Below are positions 24,541 through 38,477 of a stretch of DNA of 64,000 bases, piece after piece (position 1 is the first letter of the stretch; each line of letters begins with the position of its first letter). The position numbers and the translations under genes were made by a program. The notes beneath the pieces were generated by a model, which was not told the origin of the DNA, searched no databases, and saw nothing but the letters and a program-made list of their open reading frames with translations. Location of the stretch: the NCBI GenBank assembly GCA_963669155.1, contig OZ022597.1:1232638-1296637 (forward strand), written 5' to 3'. The DNA comes from Arbacia lixula (taxonomy: Eukaryota; Echinodermata; Echinoidea; Arbacioida; Arbaciidae).

Positions 24541-25768
24541 TTGCCCTTTTACTCTTCGTTTACCACATGTTCCTTCGTTTACAGCTAATGTACACAAATC
24601 CCATAGAGTAGATTGTCGTCTTACAGCCAAGGAGTTAAACCCCCACGTGACTGCGATGCAATTTCCAGACGTTGTACGCCCAACCCTAATATATCAACAT
24701 CTACTTGGTGCATGATCAGGCAATGTTCTCCTTTAAGGGAGGAAGTAATCGCGGGCGGGATCTCAAGATGAAAGAAACGGTCTGGTGAGTGATATAATCT
24801 CTCGCAAGACTGGGCTTAGGCTTGGCTGCCAGCCACTGATGACTAACCTGTATGAATCCTAATAATGTTTCTTGTTCTCAAATGCTGTACTGCATGCATG
24901 ATACAAGGTAATTTCAGCTCTCATAAATTCTTCCTGTTACGTAGTTTTATTTTGTTGTTATATAATTTCGAACTGTGAGCGTGAGTTCATAGTATAACAT
25001 ACCGATAATGAAGACATTGTTACAGGTTCACCAGTGCACTGTTGGATAACAATTACCACTGATGCTATTTTTGCTACCAATGTCAATTTCTATGGAAGCC
25101 TTGAATTAGATTGGCTGTCGAGCTATGTTGTCACCGTAGATACCATTGGTGACAGAGTTACCATTAATGTTAAGTGTTATGCAACATGACCCTAGGCTAA
25201 ATCTTTGTTGTCGTCCTCTCTCGATCTTTCTCTCTATCTATATTTCCTCTTTTTCTGCCACTTTCCTCTCTGCCACTTGTTACATGTTCCTCTGCAATAT
25301 GATTAACACATATGATTAATATCTCTTCAATCAGCTTTGTCGCTGCTTCCTCACTTATCTTCCTTCGTGTCTGACTTTCTTTCTTTCTTTCTCTCCGTCT
25401 CCGTTACAAAGTCATTAAGTCAACGCTGAGGTTTGATGTAACTTGTCAAACTGATACATGTACCGTATCCACCACATCAAACCCGTGAGAGAAGCCCATC
25501 TTAACACACACGTAACCCAGAGACACGAAATCTCACCTGAAATGACGGTGGTAAATCGACTCGTGTTTACATGTTATACCTCTCTGGATTTTATAGCCTC
25601 TCCTGGCCCCGTCCACCCATCCACAATGCTCACTGACAATCGCGCACGCCTGTCGGCAGTCCATTCCAGAATGTTGTTTATATACAATCTGGCAGCTTGA
25701 ATATTTATTACGTGATGTCAACGCGCATCACCGTCCCCACCCTCTTCTTCAATCCCACCCCTTTGGTA

Positions 25769-25769
<1 letters not shown>

Positions 25770-25841
<72 letters not shown>

Positions 25842-26060
25842 GCACACATACACATGTACACACACACACACATACACGCACACACACATGCACACATACA
25901 AACACACATACACGCACACACATGCACACACATATGCACACACACATACACTCACACACACACCTACACACACACACACACGCACACACACGCACTAGCG
26001 CACACACACATACATGCATACACACATACATATTTATCACGTTCTGACAAGGCGCAGTAA

Positions 26061-26090
<30 letters not shown>
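25770..26090 (+). repeat. (CA)n microsatellite and poly-C/(CA)n (copy A')
   Basis: About 70 uninterrupted bases of CA, then interrupted CA, and a 17-base C-run (26061 on) followed by CA. Allelic or paralogous to 3293-3620. Confidence 0.97.
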
Positions 26091-26091
<1 letters not shown>

Positions 26092-29004
26092 CCTCCTACT
26101 CGAACACACACCACTACCTGGTGATATGAGTTTACAGAACTTGACGTAATGCTCGTGGAGTCGTGGAGACGGGGAAATATATTTAACGCCAGGTCTACGG
26201 CACATACATCATCATCCGTAAGGTTTAAAGCAGACGGGTTTAAAGGTAATGCACCCATTTTGAAGGCGTACCCAAGTCATAACATTTAGTACAGCACAAC
26301 AGGCCCAGTTCGTAAGATATGAAGCGTAATTCCTAACAATCTCATTCATTATGGTGTATTGATATTTAGTAGTCCCCAAGAAGGACATTTCGCCCGATTT
26401 TGTGAACGTATATTGCGGTTCGTCTTAATTACAAGCAAAACTGTAAAAACGTATGCATGCAATCGTCCATAATTCATCAAAAATACAAGTCGTTTTATCA
26501 TGAACTTAATAAAATGTCTCTGATGACAGCATTGGCAACGAATGAATCTCTATTTTTTGCAGGTACTAGACTGTACTTAAATCACCGTCTTACAAATCCA
26601 TATAAACATATACAGGTAGTATCAAACAATACTTTGTGGTTGCGATTTCTCATATTCTGAGAGAAATAATTAGACCTTATCTTCTTCTGGGGTATGAACA
26701 TAAACTGGTATATAATACCTGCAATTGGTATATGCTACCTTAAAAGTGAAATGCCAACACCCAACAGATTAAGAATATTGCTAGCGAGTGAGTGGTTACA
26801 CCTGCAGTCTCCATTAGTGGTTTTGTGAACGGATGTTCATTAACCCTATTCAAGCCAGGGAAGTGAAGCTCTACGGAAATTGTGTTGTATTACGCAAGAA
26901 TGCACGCACATGCAGCATACGGAGAGCTAATGTACGTAGAAACGATATACGTTTAAGAAATACTTCAAATATCTACGTAGTCCGATCTACTGCTGATGTG
27001 GATGTACTATATCATCACACATATTTGCTTTATCACTATCGCAATGCTTTAATCAAATCAAGTACCTCTTGACATATTTAGATATATTAAGGACTGTGCA
27101 GTGACAGCGTCGCATCCGCGATACAAGACCGTAAAATACGAAGAGCCATCGTGGATCGAGTATACCACTCGAACTAAGCAAAGTATCATCTACTATTCAC
27201 CTACTTGATTAAACATACATTAGATTGCCTTTCCAGTCATAAAATAAAATTGTCTTCCCGGTCATAAACGGTTCCTATTAAACGTACGAATGTGGTTGCA
27301 TCAAACAACTGTCACATGATTACATAGAACTTTATAGTGGGTTGAAGGGGGGGGGGGGGGGGGACTTGTTTGAGCGTATGATAAAGGAATTTCCAGATCT
27401 AGGTATATAGACACGAACAAGTTACGGCGATGTCGCCTTTGCGAGCCATGATCCGGTCTCGTGAGTACCGCGATGTATCTGTCATTGTGACGTCACCCTT
27501 ATGGCAGTGAAATGTTATACATGACTTTTGTTGTTAAGGTATGATAATGATCCATGCACAGTTTCATGACTTTTCTTTTAAAAGGACTATCCTGTCTTTA
27601 AATGACCTACGTGCATAAAACATGTTGATACGCATGGTTACGAGAACATTTCATTAACTAATGAGAACACACGGTAAAACAACTAGTTGATTGAATACCC
27701 CACCCCCCTCCCCCTCCCCACACACACATCCATCACATCGCTCCATCGCATGGTTGACACCACTGACGGTCTGACGGCGTACTCTGAAATTCCATTAAAC
27801 ATGTTAAATAAATCAGGAGCGAGTAGAGCAATCCCATTACACTAATGCGTGTGTTATTCGTTGTCATTCCGAATGAAATACCTCGCTTTTAGAGCTACTG
27901 CTTTGAACATGAGAATGAGAATGAGGAAAAGCGCATGAAAAACAACATAGTGAAATAGCAGACATTATTCATAAACTGCGCGTGAATAGCTTCAAAGAAG
28001 AGTCAAACGGATATGAAAATGAACGAGAGGGGAATCAAAGAGCAGATTTTGATCACCAACAGCAGATCGATAACACCAAATCTGTATCGGATGTAACGAG
28101 CATGCATGTGTGCGCAGATATAATAAAAATGATCGGTTCATTACATCACTCACGGAACATATTCTCAGCCGTTCCCCGGAGACGTATTCATCGATGCTCT
28201 CATTTTCCTCACAACACCTGCAGATGATTCGATTAACGTCGAATCACGTGGTTTTAATGCTCCGATCCGATTTGTTCCCCGCCATCCTCGTGAAAGTGAC
28301 GGCCAACGTGATATTATGTAGTTGTTTATAAACCATTAAAATAATGAATGGTGTAATACATCCGGGTCATCATAAACACAAACGCCATCATTATCATCTT
28401 CATCATTATCACTATCAACATCGACATCACTACCACCACCACCACATGCATCATCATCATCACCATGACCATCACAACCTTCCTTATCATCATCGCCATC
28501 ATTATTCCTTACAAGGTTGACTTAAAATTGATCAAGATGAGAGTCTTAGAAAGAGACGCACGTTTTGAAGCAAAACTTGTGTTGAATTGAGTGTGTGACT
28601 CTATTTATGCATATACGTCTCCGGTTTCCTCGCTGTCGGATGTTTATAATGCAACCTAAAAAAGAGATTCTCATACTGACTAGTCCTTTAATATTCTCTT
28701 CTTTTCACAGTCCGTCCCGCAGATGAAATTGAGAAAAATTAGTCTAAAAAAGCCATACGCATTTTATTGAATTTTCTGAATACAAAATACCTAACAGCCT
28801 GGATTTCAGGCTAACTACTTCATGATCCTGATGTGAACCCCCCCCCCCCCACCCCCCTCCCTCCTCACCCCCAGGCAACTGGCTCATCCCTGTTTGTGGA
28901 CGAGGACACCAGGTGATTAAAAGGTGTCCCAGAGAATCCGCGACGCGCAGCACGCGGTGAGATAATTTTAATAAGCTGGAGATCATCCACTTGAGCATTC
29001 GTTG

Positions 29005-29880
29005 GATTCCTACTCGCGACACAATAGTAACGGTCCACTGGTGTCGTTGACATCTATCCCATACTGTGCATACGTTAACAGATAACTGCTCTCGATTATG
29101 TCTTCATCGTCATTGCTATTTCCACAATAATCATATCACAATGCTATATATTGCTGTTGATTAATACACTCTTCCTTTCCACTCTACAGCAGTGACGGTT
29201 GACTCTTGGCATTGACATGTATTACCCCTTATGCATACTTATCAAATACCTACCTGCCTACTCTCGCTAAAGTCTTTACCGTCATTGCTGCTATTTCCAC
29301 AGTATTTATATCATAATGGTCTATATTGTCGTTGATTAATACATTCCTCCTTTCCACTATACAATAGTGATGGTTGACTGGTGGAATTGACAGGTACTAT
29401 ATTATCACCTACCATGCATACGTTAACGCATACCTGCTGTCGCTTAAGTCTTTATCGTTTTGCTATTCCCACAGTAATATCATAATGGTATCATTCACGG
29501 TTGGCTGGTGCCGTTCATATCCATTTCCCCCATATTAACCCTTAGTATTGCCAGATGAAATGCCGCTCTATGAAATGTGTGTATATACTAGTGAAATAAT
29601 ACACAATGTGGAATATAAGAAGTTCACAAATGCGCTCTCACTTATGTCTTTACTGTTATTGTTATTTCAACGGTAGTTATGTCATAGTGGCATTAACTAC
29701 AATAACTATTAACTATAATACTCTTCCTATCCACTACCATGATAGCACACACAATACCCCCCCCCCCTCCCCCTGTGTGAACTGATACCGACTGTCGCTA
29801 GAACCTTTACTGTTATTGTTTGTTTATAAAGGAATCGTGTTACCGTGGTTACAATGGCATTTCGGGTTGTTCACTCTATA
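29005..29880 (+). repeat. Degenerate tandem array, period about 170-175 bp (copy A')
   Basis: The counterpart of 6866-7695. The same anchor recurs at about 29089, 29261, 29437, 29635 and 29792. Units within a copy differ far more than corresponding units between A and A', so the amplification predates the divergence of the copies. Confidence 0.8.
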
Positions 29881-30945
29881 TACTCTCCCTGGTTACGTAT
29901 AATAATTATATATAACGAATACATAATAACGTTAACTCAATTTAAATGTCCCAACTCAATTTGTGATATTGTTCCACGTAGAAATCTGCAATGTATACAC
30001 GCTACGTAATAGTGTTTTTTAACACTTATATTATCGGGCCTTGAAACCCATATTGGCTTACTACATATCTCCATGACAATAGAAGGAGCGTAAGCAAATA
30101 ATCAACGTTGGTAAGGATGATAGTTCGTCTCATTGCCTGAAACCAAAAGTCGATTATTTGCTTTATATTCCACATCTGAAACCAACTATCTATACCAAAA
30201 ATGACAATTTAACGTACAAAAGTAATGTTTACTTCTCTACCCAACCCCGAGCCGCTGCCATGGGAACACGCGTTAGGACGCGCGTTAGGACGCGTTAGTA
30301 GGAGCTAGGTCAAGTGATAGTCCGAGTGTAACGCACTTTTATTTCGCGGGTACTCAGAATATTGATCACTGGTTATGACTGTGAGGAGCGAAGAGATAAG
30401 CGAAACCAAAAAAGTACTATCACCTAGAGTGTTACAAACTTTTCTTCTCAGGTGATCAGATGGGCAAAACTACGCTTTGTCACGTGATCAACTCTTGACC
30501 AATCATACAGCAACATTGTTAGTATGTGGAATATAAAGAGAGATATCTGGTAAAGAGAGAGTGATAGTCTTTTTGTCTTGAAATAAATAATAAGTCAAGG
30601 CAAAGAAATAAAACGTTCACATTCTTTTTACCATATCAAATTGCAAAAAGTGCCGACATGAACAAGATCGGCCCTTCATCTTAATTACAAAAGAACAGGA
30701 GAGAACTTCGTGGCTCAGAAAAAAAAAAAAAGAACACGAGGAAGGGAAATGATTAGGCATTCGACGGCAATACCCAAATCCTCAAAACTGGAGCAGGTGA
30801 AATGACGTGATGGGAAAGATTGCGAATGTGCTATTTCTACCACAATTGGCACATGTGGTAAAAAATCTGGGACACGGCCCAACATACTGAAAAGGGGGAT
30901 TTACTTCACCCAGTTATATTGCATGACATGCCTTTTCCTATACCG
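29880..30945 (+). promoter_or_regulatory. Low-divergence block with promoter-like motifs (copy A')
   Basis: The counterpart of 7690-8760 with the same order of motifs: GTCACGTGAT near 30479, GACCAATCAT near 30497 and TATAAAG near 30532. The spacing is unchanged. The poly-A after it is about half as long (about 30720-30731). Confidence 0.35.
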
Positions 30946-31391
30946 TACGTATGCTAACAACCACACACGGACACTGGTAGCCTTCCATTCAGGCTGTTGC
31001 ATACTTCCACTTTTCCACTCTCCTCTTATTCATCATGTTCATAGGCGGGGAAGGGACTTGTCTACTGCAGTCAGACTCTGTTTATTGCAGTGTTTAGGAA
31101 TTACAAATAAAAGCCTGAAAGGTAGACTCGGTTGAGGCAAATCTGTAATCATTATATTTCAGACGACAGTATGTCACGTCTGATTGCATGAGGACGGTAT
31201 AGCGTAAGGCAACGCAGGACTATATAATAAAGAGGGAGAGGCAGAGAAAGAGAGAGAGGGTGATATAGAAAGAAAAAAAAAACAGAGGGAGAACTGAAGA
31301 AGGGAGTAAGGATGAAAGAAATACCAAAAAATGCAAAGGGGGTGGGAAAACGTGCATTCCAGAAAGAAAACGAGACAGCGACAGAGACAGA

Positions 31392-31442
<51 letters not shown>

Positions 31443-32056
31443 GGGGGGGGCTAACCAGTGTAAGAAATGAAGACGGAGAGAGGTACGGGGAGTCCAGGAG
31501 TCTAAGAATAAAGATAGCTGTCATGTATGCGTGTATATTCGAAACAGACCTAACATGTAAGACGATACTTTTATTATCGTAGAGCCACATGTAATAACAA
31601 GCATGACAATTTCATCTGTGTCTCCATACTATCTCTAAAAATACACGCCCGAGGGCTTGTCGGTGTGCCTAATCATGTAAAACAGACGAAACTGGCTAAT
31701 CATTAACTCGAGCAAATATTAAGATAATACATCAAATCCAGATTAGTGTTAATAAACACCGCGTTTAAGTCATCGTGTAAATACTAATAGCCCAGCTAGC
31801 CCGGTTAGCCGTCTCAGTTGGACAACGCAATTAATTAGACACGACTGTGACTATGACTGCGACTTTGGTTGGTAGCTGTTCTTAACATTACGACGCATGT
31901 GCAGTTGCGTCACGTCCACCTGCACGTTACAATAGGAAATACATATCCTACGTCACAGTCACAGACACAGTCCTGACAATCGAAAACTCTCTACTGACAA
32001 AAGAAACGCACACGTACACACAAACGCGCACCCCCCCCCCCCCCAACACACTCACA

Positions 32057-32099
<43 letters not shown>

Positions 32100-32149
32100 C
32101 TCGTGCCCTCTCACAGAATATCTCTCTCACTCTCTCTCTCTCTCTCTAG

Positions 32150-32600
32150 CTCTCTTGTTCTTTTTCTCGCCATCTTTCCCACGGTCTTCAGAAAATTTTC
32201 AGAAGATTTGCATAGTAACACAACCCGGCCGCACAACAAGCTAGAGTGCAGAACTGCATTATACAAGCTGCTCCGTTTCCATGGCAATGCTAGGTTCACC
32301 ATCGCGTGCCACCAAGCGACCGAATCCTCGATTAATGTAAATGAATGTCAAAAACGGCGTTATCGACAAAAATCGACTGCCAAATCAGATGATCAAAGGC
32401 GGTTAGAAAGTTAATGTCAGGCTATTTACCCCGGCTCCATATGGCACAGAGGCAACTCAACATGTTATCATCCTTACGCGCTGTCTCGAAGGAAACATTT
32501 TAATATATCATTTCAAAACAAAACTTTATGCTCGTGGTTAACTACGAAGCTTAATCAATTCAATTCAATTTAAGGTTTATTAAAAATTATCTTCGCAGCC
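32150..32600 (+). promoter_or_regulatory. Near-invariant block with POU, RFX and TCF-like motifs (copy A')
   Basis: The counterpart of 10036-10480, with the octamer at 32206-32213, the X-box-like site at 32275-32288 and ATCAAAGG at 32392-32399, all unchanged. The 103-codon frame at 32103-32414 is also unchanged. Confidence 0.4.
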
Positions 32601-34996
32601 ATGCAGCTGAATTGCGATAATTTACAGGGTAAAAACAAATATAAATACAACATATGAAATAAGACGAATATCCTCTGCAAGTATAAATATTAAAAAAAAA
32701 AATATAAATGGTATGAAAACTAAAAAAAGATAATTATACATTAAACAGACTGTAAGTTTCTTCAAGATGCATTGTAAATTTACTGTACGACAATAAGATG
32801 ATGACCGAAACCACTTTATGTCAGCATTACTTAACATAAGTTAAGTTTAGGTAAGAACAGTATTTTCATCAATTATATGCGAGTATAAATATTCAAAAAG
32901 TTCTTATAAATAGTATGAAAACTAAAAAAAATAATTATACATTTAAAAAAGGTTGTGAGTTTCTTTATTGTAGATTTACTGTACGACAAGAAGATACCAT
33001 TTGTTTATACGCTATTATGGAAAGCACGTCATATTATTGTGACCTTACCCTTCATGTGACAGGCAAAACGCTGCTATATGGGATGCACTACTTGTGCAGA
33101 TAAGCACCATTAACACACACGAAGTTTAATATCCCGTTATCACTTTTGCAAAATATATTACATTCGGTGTGAACCTCATGTACATCATACACATGTAGGC
33201 CTCTTGTGTGAAATGCGGTACAATGGCGTTAATTCCAACATAAAACGTACTACGTATCTTGTTGACTTCCTCTCTGACTCGGCTTCATATGAAAAAGCAA
33301 AGTGAAATGGGCGTAATTCGAGTGTTATTTCATATTTCTAGACGCCCATATCTTATCACAAAGTGATCCAATAGAATCGCTTAGATAGTGATATCATTTC
33401 ATCGATTAAATCCATCATTACCATTGGCATGAAGATGTGTAGTAAGCCAATGAGTTTTCAAGGTCTGGTAATGAAAGGATAAAACCATCTGCATGAACTC
33501 GACTCTATTGTTCAGTCACCTCAAAATAAAATCAACGAGTAATGTAAAGTACAATACAAGTACTTCGAGTTCCTATATTCAACGGAACGTTCTTAGATAG
33601 TGTTCGATTTTGTATACGACGGTGCTTGCGGAACCTTCTTTATTATGCCTGTAAAATGTATTAAAATGTATCAACTTAAAGATAAATGATCAGTTTAGTC
33701 AATGAACTTTGGCGACACTGTCGATAGATTGAAATACATACGCCCATTTTGAGAAAGAAAGGTAGTTTAACTACGAACCTAGCAGTACATGCGGGGTTTA
33801 ACTGACAGAATATGCAGAGGAGGTCCAATTCAAGTTTAATGCGACCATAAAAATACATTTTAATATTCCGTACAAAATGATTTTAAAAACCAAGGGCCTT
33901 TAAAGCGGGATACAACACAAAACCATGCAGATTTTCCGGGCACGTTTAATTCGAACGTGCAACTATACTGCACATACGTGTGTGTGCACTTCAATACAAT
34001 GGAAATTCAACATACAGAGACCATCGCGTAGGTTGAACACACTGTCACTACCGTCCTTCCAGCGTCTCTAAGAATTGCATTGAAAGGGGCCTTCCAGTTG
34101 CTTGACATTTTATTTGACAAGCATCTCGCTCCTTCTCTTTCCTCCTCCTTTTAAGAGCCGAGGTTGTATTCAGAGCAGCTCCAATTTCCTGCTTGCTTTT
34201 CTAAAGACGCTTTTTGTGCTCTTACGTTCGTTTCTTATGATTATTCTACCGCTCCACTACGAATACCATCGAACAATAGAGACCAAGGAAACATTTAGCG
34301 TGTATGCACAGACTCAATTGACCCACTTTCTGAAAATATACCCCGCCTGCGACATAGACTAGTGCATTGACGAGCTGATCATTGTCGGGAAGCGTGTACA
34401 CACAGTATACGAAATAGTCTCATATTTCAGACTCACTGATTCAGACTCACTCCTTCAATATGTGACCCACTGAATGGCTAGTAACGGGTTGGGTCTGGAA
34501 ACTAAAAATAATAGCGGCGCTGTTTTATTACGCTAGGTAAACTTGGTATTGCGTCTTAACTCTGAGGTTCCAAAACGGCATTATGTGTTTGTACATGTAC
34601 CGCTTTCAAATATATGAAACGGATAAACTAAATAAACGTGGGATCAAGTGGCTTTCCTAGGGAAGATGGACGCATACTCTTCGAATACATCTGTATGAAG
34701 TTCATGTTTACATTTGCAAAAATTACACAAATGAAATGTAAGAGAGGATGACACACTAAAATTAAACTTTTCCGTATCATGTCGTTTATTTCCACCATTA
34801 AACTCACACCAACTTACACATAATTTCCCCTACATATTTTGTTTTGTTGTTTTATCTCTCTTTCTGTCCCTCTTGACAATAATGTTGCGAAAGTACCCGT
34901 CTCCTCTTTCAGTTCATAATTGCTATCCCAACATCCCACTCCAATTGAGATCACCCCCCCCCCTCTCTTTTCTCTCTTGTTATCTCTTTCTCTCCG

Positions 34997-35040
<44 letters not shown>

Positions 35041-35799
35041 TGTTGTACATGTTTCATTCTGATAAAATCGGATTTACATTATCAGGAAATTATTATCAAT
35101 AATTTGACATATAATTACATATACCCCCCCCCCCCACACACACACACACACACCCCACATCCCTCTCTTTATATAAGATATACACGCAACTATCTAAGCA
35201 AATTGAGCTGGTACACATCCCTGGCGAGGAACCAACCAAGATGGCATTTCACATAATACATCTACCATTCTCTACCACTATACAATTGTGTACTGAAACA
35301 CTGAAACAACTGCATAAACACAATCACCTCGTCATGACAATTGTGGTTTTCCCCTTGCTACTCGGCGCATTTCAAATCAGGCATGTTAGAGCGAACGTCC
35401 CGATTTCCCGGAGAATATTGGATTTAATTATGGAAGCGATGCTTCTTCTGCAGGTTGACATGGTAGGAGGGCACGTTCGCGATAGTCTGCTCTTGCAGGA
35501 GTTTGCAGGTACATGTACATAACTAGTTTCAGCCAGTCTGCCAGACAGTCAGGCAGCTAGTCAGTGGGTATGAATAAATTGGTCTGAATTGCAAAGACAA
35601 GCTTGTAGATGCTACCAAACCTAGCAACACATACAGGAGACACGTACGAGGAGCATAATTCGACACGTGACCAACTAGATGAGCTCTAGCTTTACATTCA
35701 GCCGCATATGTGAGACGGCATCATGATACAACATGTGCCTGCAAAGAAGTCTCATCGCCAGACGCCGCTGTTTGTTGCTGTGTTGTTTGTTTATTTTTT

Positions 35800-36780
35800 C
35801 ATTCATGCATTTTTACTTCACCCATTGCATTGTTATTCATATTACATTACACTATATGCAGAGAGCCTTTATATCATACTCATACACCATGTACACAGTG
35901 AGGACAATTCCTTTTGTTATCATACATCATTGGACTTCTGCTAAAGTAGTATTCAATTGCAATACTAATTGTCCTATTAATACATTTCCAAGCCAGTAAT
36001 CCGCATGCGCAGACAGAGCCAGTCGGGGAGCTATTTCCACTTTCAAAGGGGGCGGATAGATCCCTTTAAATTCCAGCGCGACCGAACTCGCAATCGAAAG
36101 CTCGACGCGGCCGCTACCTGCTGAGAATTCATAAGATTCAATTTAGGCGTGTTTGGCGATCTAGACATTATTGCTTACTTGATGCAAAATGTCAGATTAA
36201 TTTCAGCCCTAATCATATCGAGATTTGATCGGTGTCGTGCGCATATTGGACAGGGGCATATTACAAGTTAGATTGCGGAACGTGCAGTATGCAGGGCTAA
36301 GATAAACCGTCTGGCTCCATTGAAGTTCTGTCGTTGGATTGAACGTGCAGTGAATTCTGCAATGCCCCAGCCCCTTTTTCTCATAATCTGGTTAATCTGT
36401 TTTTTTTTCTTTACGATCTTGTCCATGTTCTTTCATTTGCCTTGTGTTCATTCTCTCATTTTTCCCGATCTTGTTGATGTTTTTTTTTTCTTTATTTCAA
36501 TGTCTTCTTCCTCTCTCCGGCTCCTCCTTATTTTCACCTTTTCACTTAGTGTTATTCGTATCCTTGTGTCATGTCCGAATCTCTACACAACGTGCTGTCC
36601 AATCTGGCATGCATATATGATTCAGTATACAAATGGCCCTGTGTGTTCCCTTAACATAAACTTAATAGAATATGTAAACAAAGCAAAGTTCAATATAGGC
36701 ACATTATCAAATTATCAACAGTAGCAGGTGTACACTAAACACAGGATTGTTGACTTTGCAAGCAATCCATATTCCTGTCT
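35800..36780. promoter_or_regulatory. Single-copy junction with GC-rich NRF1/Sp1-like cluster
   Basis: Immediately right of copy A'. At 36003-36011 GCATGCGCA matches the NRF1 core, and GGGGGCGG at 36048-36055 is a GC-box, within a locally CpG-rich stretch (36000-36115). This could be a promoter, but no coding exon is recognisable downstream. The rest is T-rich and featureless. Confidence 0.3.
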
Positions 36781-36807
36781 CTACCCCACCCCCTCTCTTT
36801 TCTTTGC

Positions 36808-36811
<4 letters not shown>

Positions 36812-36879
<68 letters not shown>

Positions 36880-36903
36880 CCTCCCTCTCTCTCTCTCTCT
36901 CTT

Positions 36904-36938
<35 letters not shown>

Positions 36939-36952
36939 TCTCTCTCTCTCTC

Positions 36953-37005
<53 letters not shown>

Positions 37006-37012
37006 CCTCCCC

Positions 37013-37040
<28 letters not shown>
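36812..37040 (+). repeat. Long interrupted (CT)n microsatellite
   Basis: About 220 bases of CT repeat with TTC/CCC interruptions, ending in a short AT repeat. Confidence 0.97.
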
Positions 37041-37043
<3 letters not shown>

Positions 37044-37814
37044 CACATATACTGTATATGTTCATAAGATTTCGTGTTATTTACATCAGCCCACACACTC
37101 ATGAAAACTTAATCAAAGTCCAATCACTTGTTCGTGTTTGAATAGCGTCACCGCGACACGCTTCTTTGCGCCAACTACGATCATAACTGCTATTGTACTA
37201 CGCTATAGCGGTCAACGTGTCTCTCAAACGAAGCCAAAATTACAACTAGTACTTTAGGTACAATAGAATATGCTAATCACAGCACTATTCCAGTATTTGA
37301 CGTGCAAAATGATGACTCATGTAAACAAACCCCACCTAGAAATAAAAATGCAATCTGATATTGCGAAACGTGCAACAATATTGCACCAAATATGCATTCC
37401 TTGCGCAATTTAATCTCTGAGTGGAATTTTAGTTCAGTTTTTGGAGGGCTAATAGGAAGTTATGCCGCAAACTTGTGATTAATATCCCTTTGCATGAATT
37501 GTTATTCATATACATCATATCAATGATAGTAAATTTGTATAAATCAGTTATAAAAGCTGCACTTTCATTTTTCTTCATGTAACAAAAATGTGCTAGTAAT
37601 GTCACGAGAATACAAGTTGCATCAAACATTGCATGATGAAATAACATGTCATGTCCAGTTTGTGATATATGAAATACAACAAGGACATCAACTCACAAAA
37701 AAGCGTGAACAGTAAGATCATTTATGGAACAACGGTCACAAACTTCATTCTTCTTTTCTTCCTTAAGTATGGTGCACATGAGATAATATTGGCTCTTTAA
37801 AATGACTTCTGTTT

Positions 37815-37895
37815 GGGGCTCGAACCCATGAACTTTCTATGGAAAGGAAACGTGTTAACATTGAGCCTCGATTCTCTCTCTCTTTCTCTGGCATG
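37815..37895 (-). mobile_element. tRNA-derived SINE relic or tRNA pseudogene
   Basis: On the minus strand GGGTTCGAGCCCC (plus 37815-37827) is a good RNA polymerase III B-box/T-arm. About 45 bases upstream, GAGGCTCAATG-TTAAC (around 37855-37870) resembles a D-arm/A-box with one base missing. The acceptor and anticodon stems do not pair well, so this is not a functional tRNA. A tRNA-headed SINE fragment is the likeliest origin. Confidence 0.45.
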
Positions 37896-38043
37896 CTCTA
37901 GCCACTTGTCAAAAAAAGAGAGAAAGTGTTTGCTCACTCAAAGGGATCCTGTCATCAAAATATATGTTGACTTCTGTTGATGCAACATAGCATGTACATA
38001 ACAAAATCACTAACTGTTCAATGGAAATAATATGTCCTATATT

Positions 38044-38477
38044 TTAAACTAGTTTGTCTTTATTTTTTCTCAGCACTGAAAAGCCCCGCCTCCAAAATAT
38101 CCTCCAACTCAAGATTCCCCTGTGACATCATCAAAGGTAGAAATTAGCAGGATGATAAGTAGAATTTATGCACACATTAAACATTGTAATGACTACCTCC
38201 ACCTGCCCATAAGAGCATCACATGTCTTCACACAATACTATCTAACAACCTTTCATGTGGGAATAATCGTTTCCTTATGTCAGAAATGTGCTAGTTATGT
38301 GATGCTATCATAAGCACTTGCAGGTAGTCATTGCAATGTTCAGTTTGTGCATAAATTATGTCTATTATCCTGCTAATTTCTACCTCTGATGGTGTCACAG
38401 GGGGAATCTTGTGTTGGAGGATATTTTGGAGGCGGGGCTTATCAGTGCTAGAAAAAAATAAAGAAAAATTAGTTTAA
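38044..38477. mobile_element. Foldback MITE, family F3
   Basis: 434 bp bounded by TTAAAC and its inverse GTTTAA. The arms of about 170 bp pair closely, including AAGCCCCGCCTCCAAAATAT on the left and its inverse on the right, and GGTAGAAATTAGCAGGAT with its inverse. The centre is a small unpaired loop near 38240-38280. No coding capacity. TTAA at the boundary may be the target site. Confidence 0.88.

Larger units (their letters stand above)
22906..35799 (+). repeat. Large duplicated segment, copy A'
   Basis: This is the direct-orientation partner of 1-13800. The right end of the similarity is at the T-rich stretch near 35790-35799, where copy A runs into the N gap. Sequence from 35800 onward has no counterpart after the gap. 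Short reading frames shared by the copies mostly accumulate replacement changes, as expected for non-coding DNA. An exception is a block at about 32120-32600, almost unchanged between copies. Confidence 0.95.

Noticed and set aside
35241..35522. 93-codon frame in copy A' with a hydrophobic segment
   Set aside because: Copy A has an in-frame stop at the corresponding place (TAG near 13357), and no domain is recognised.
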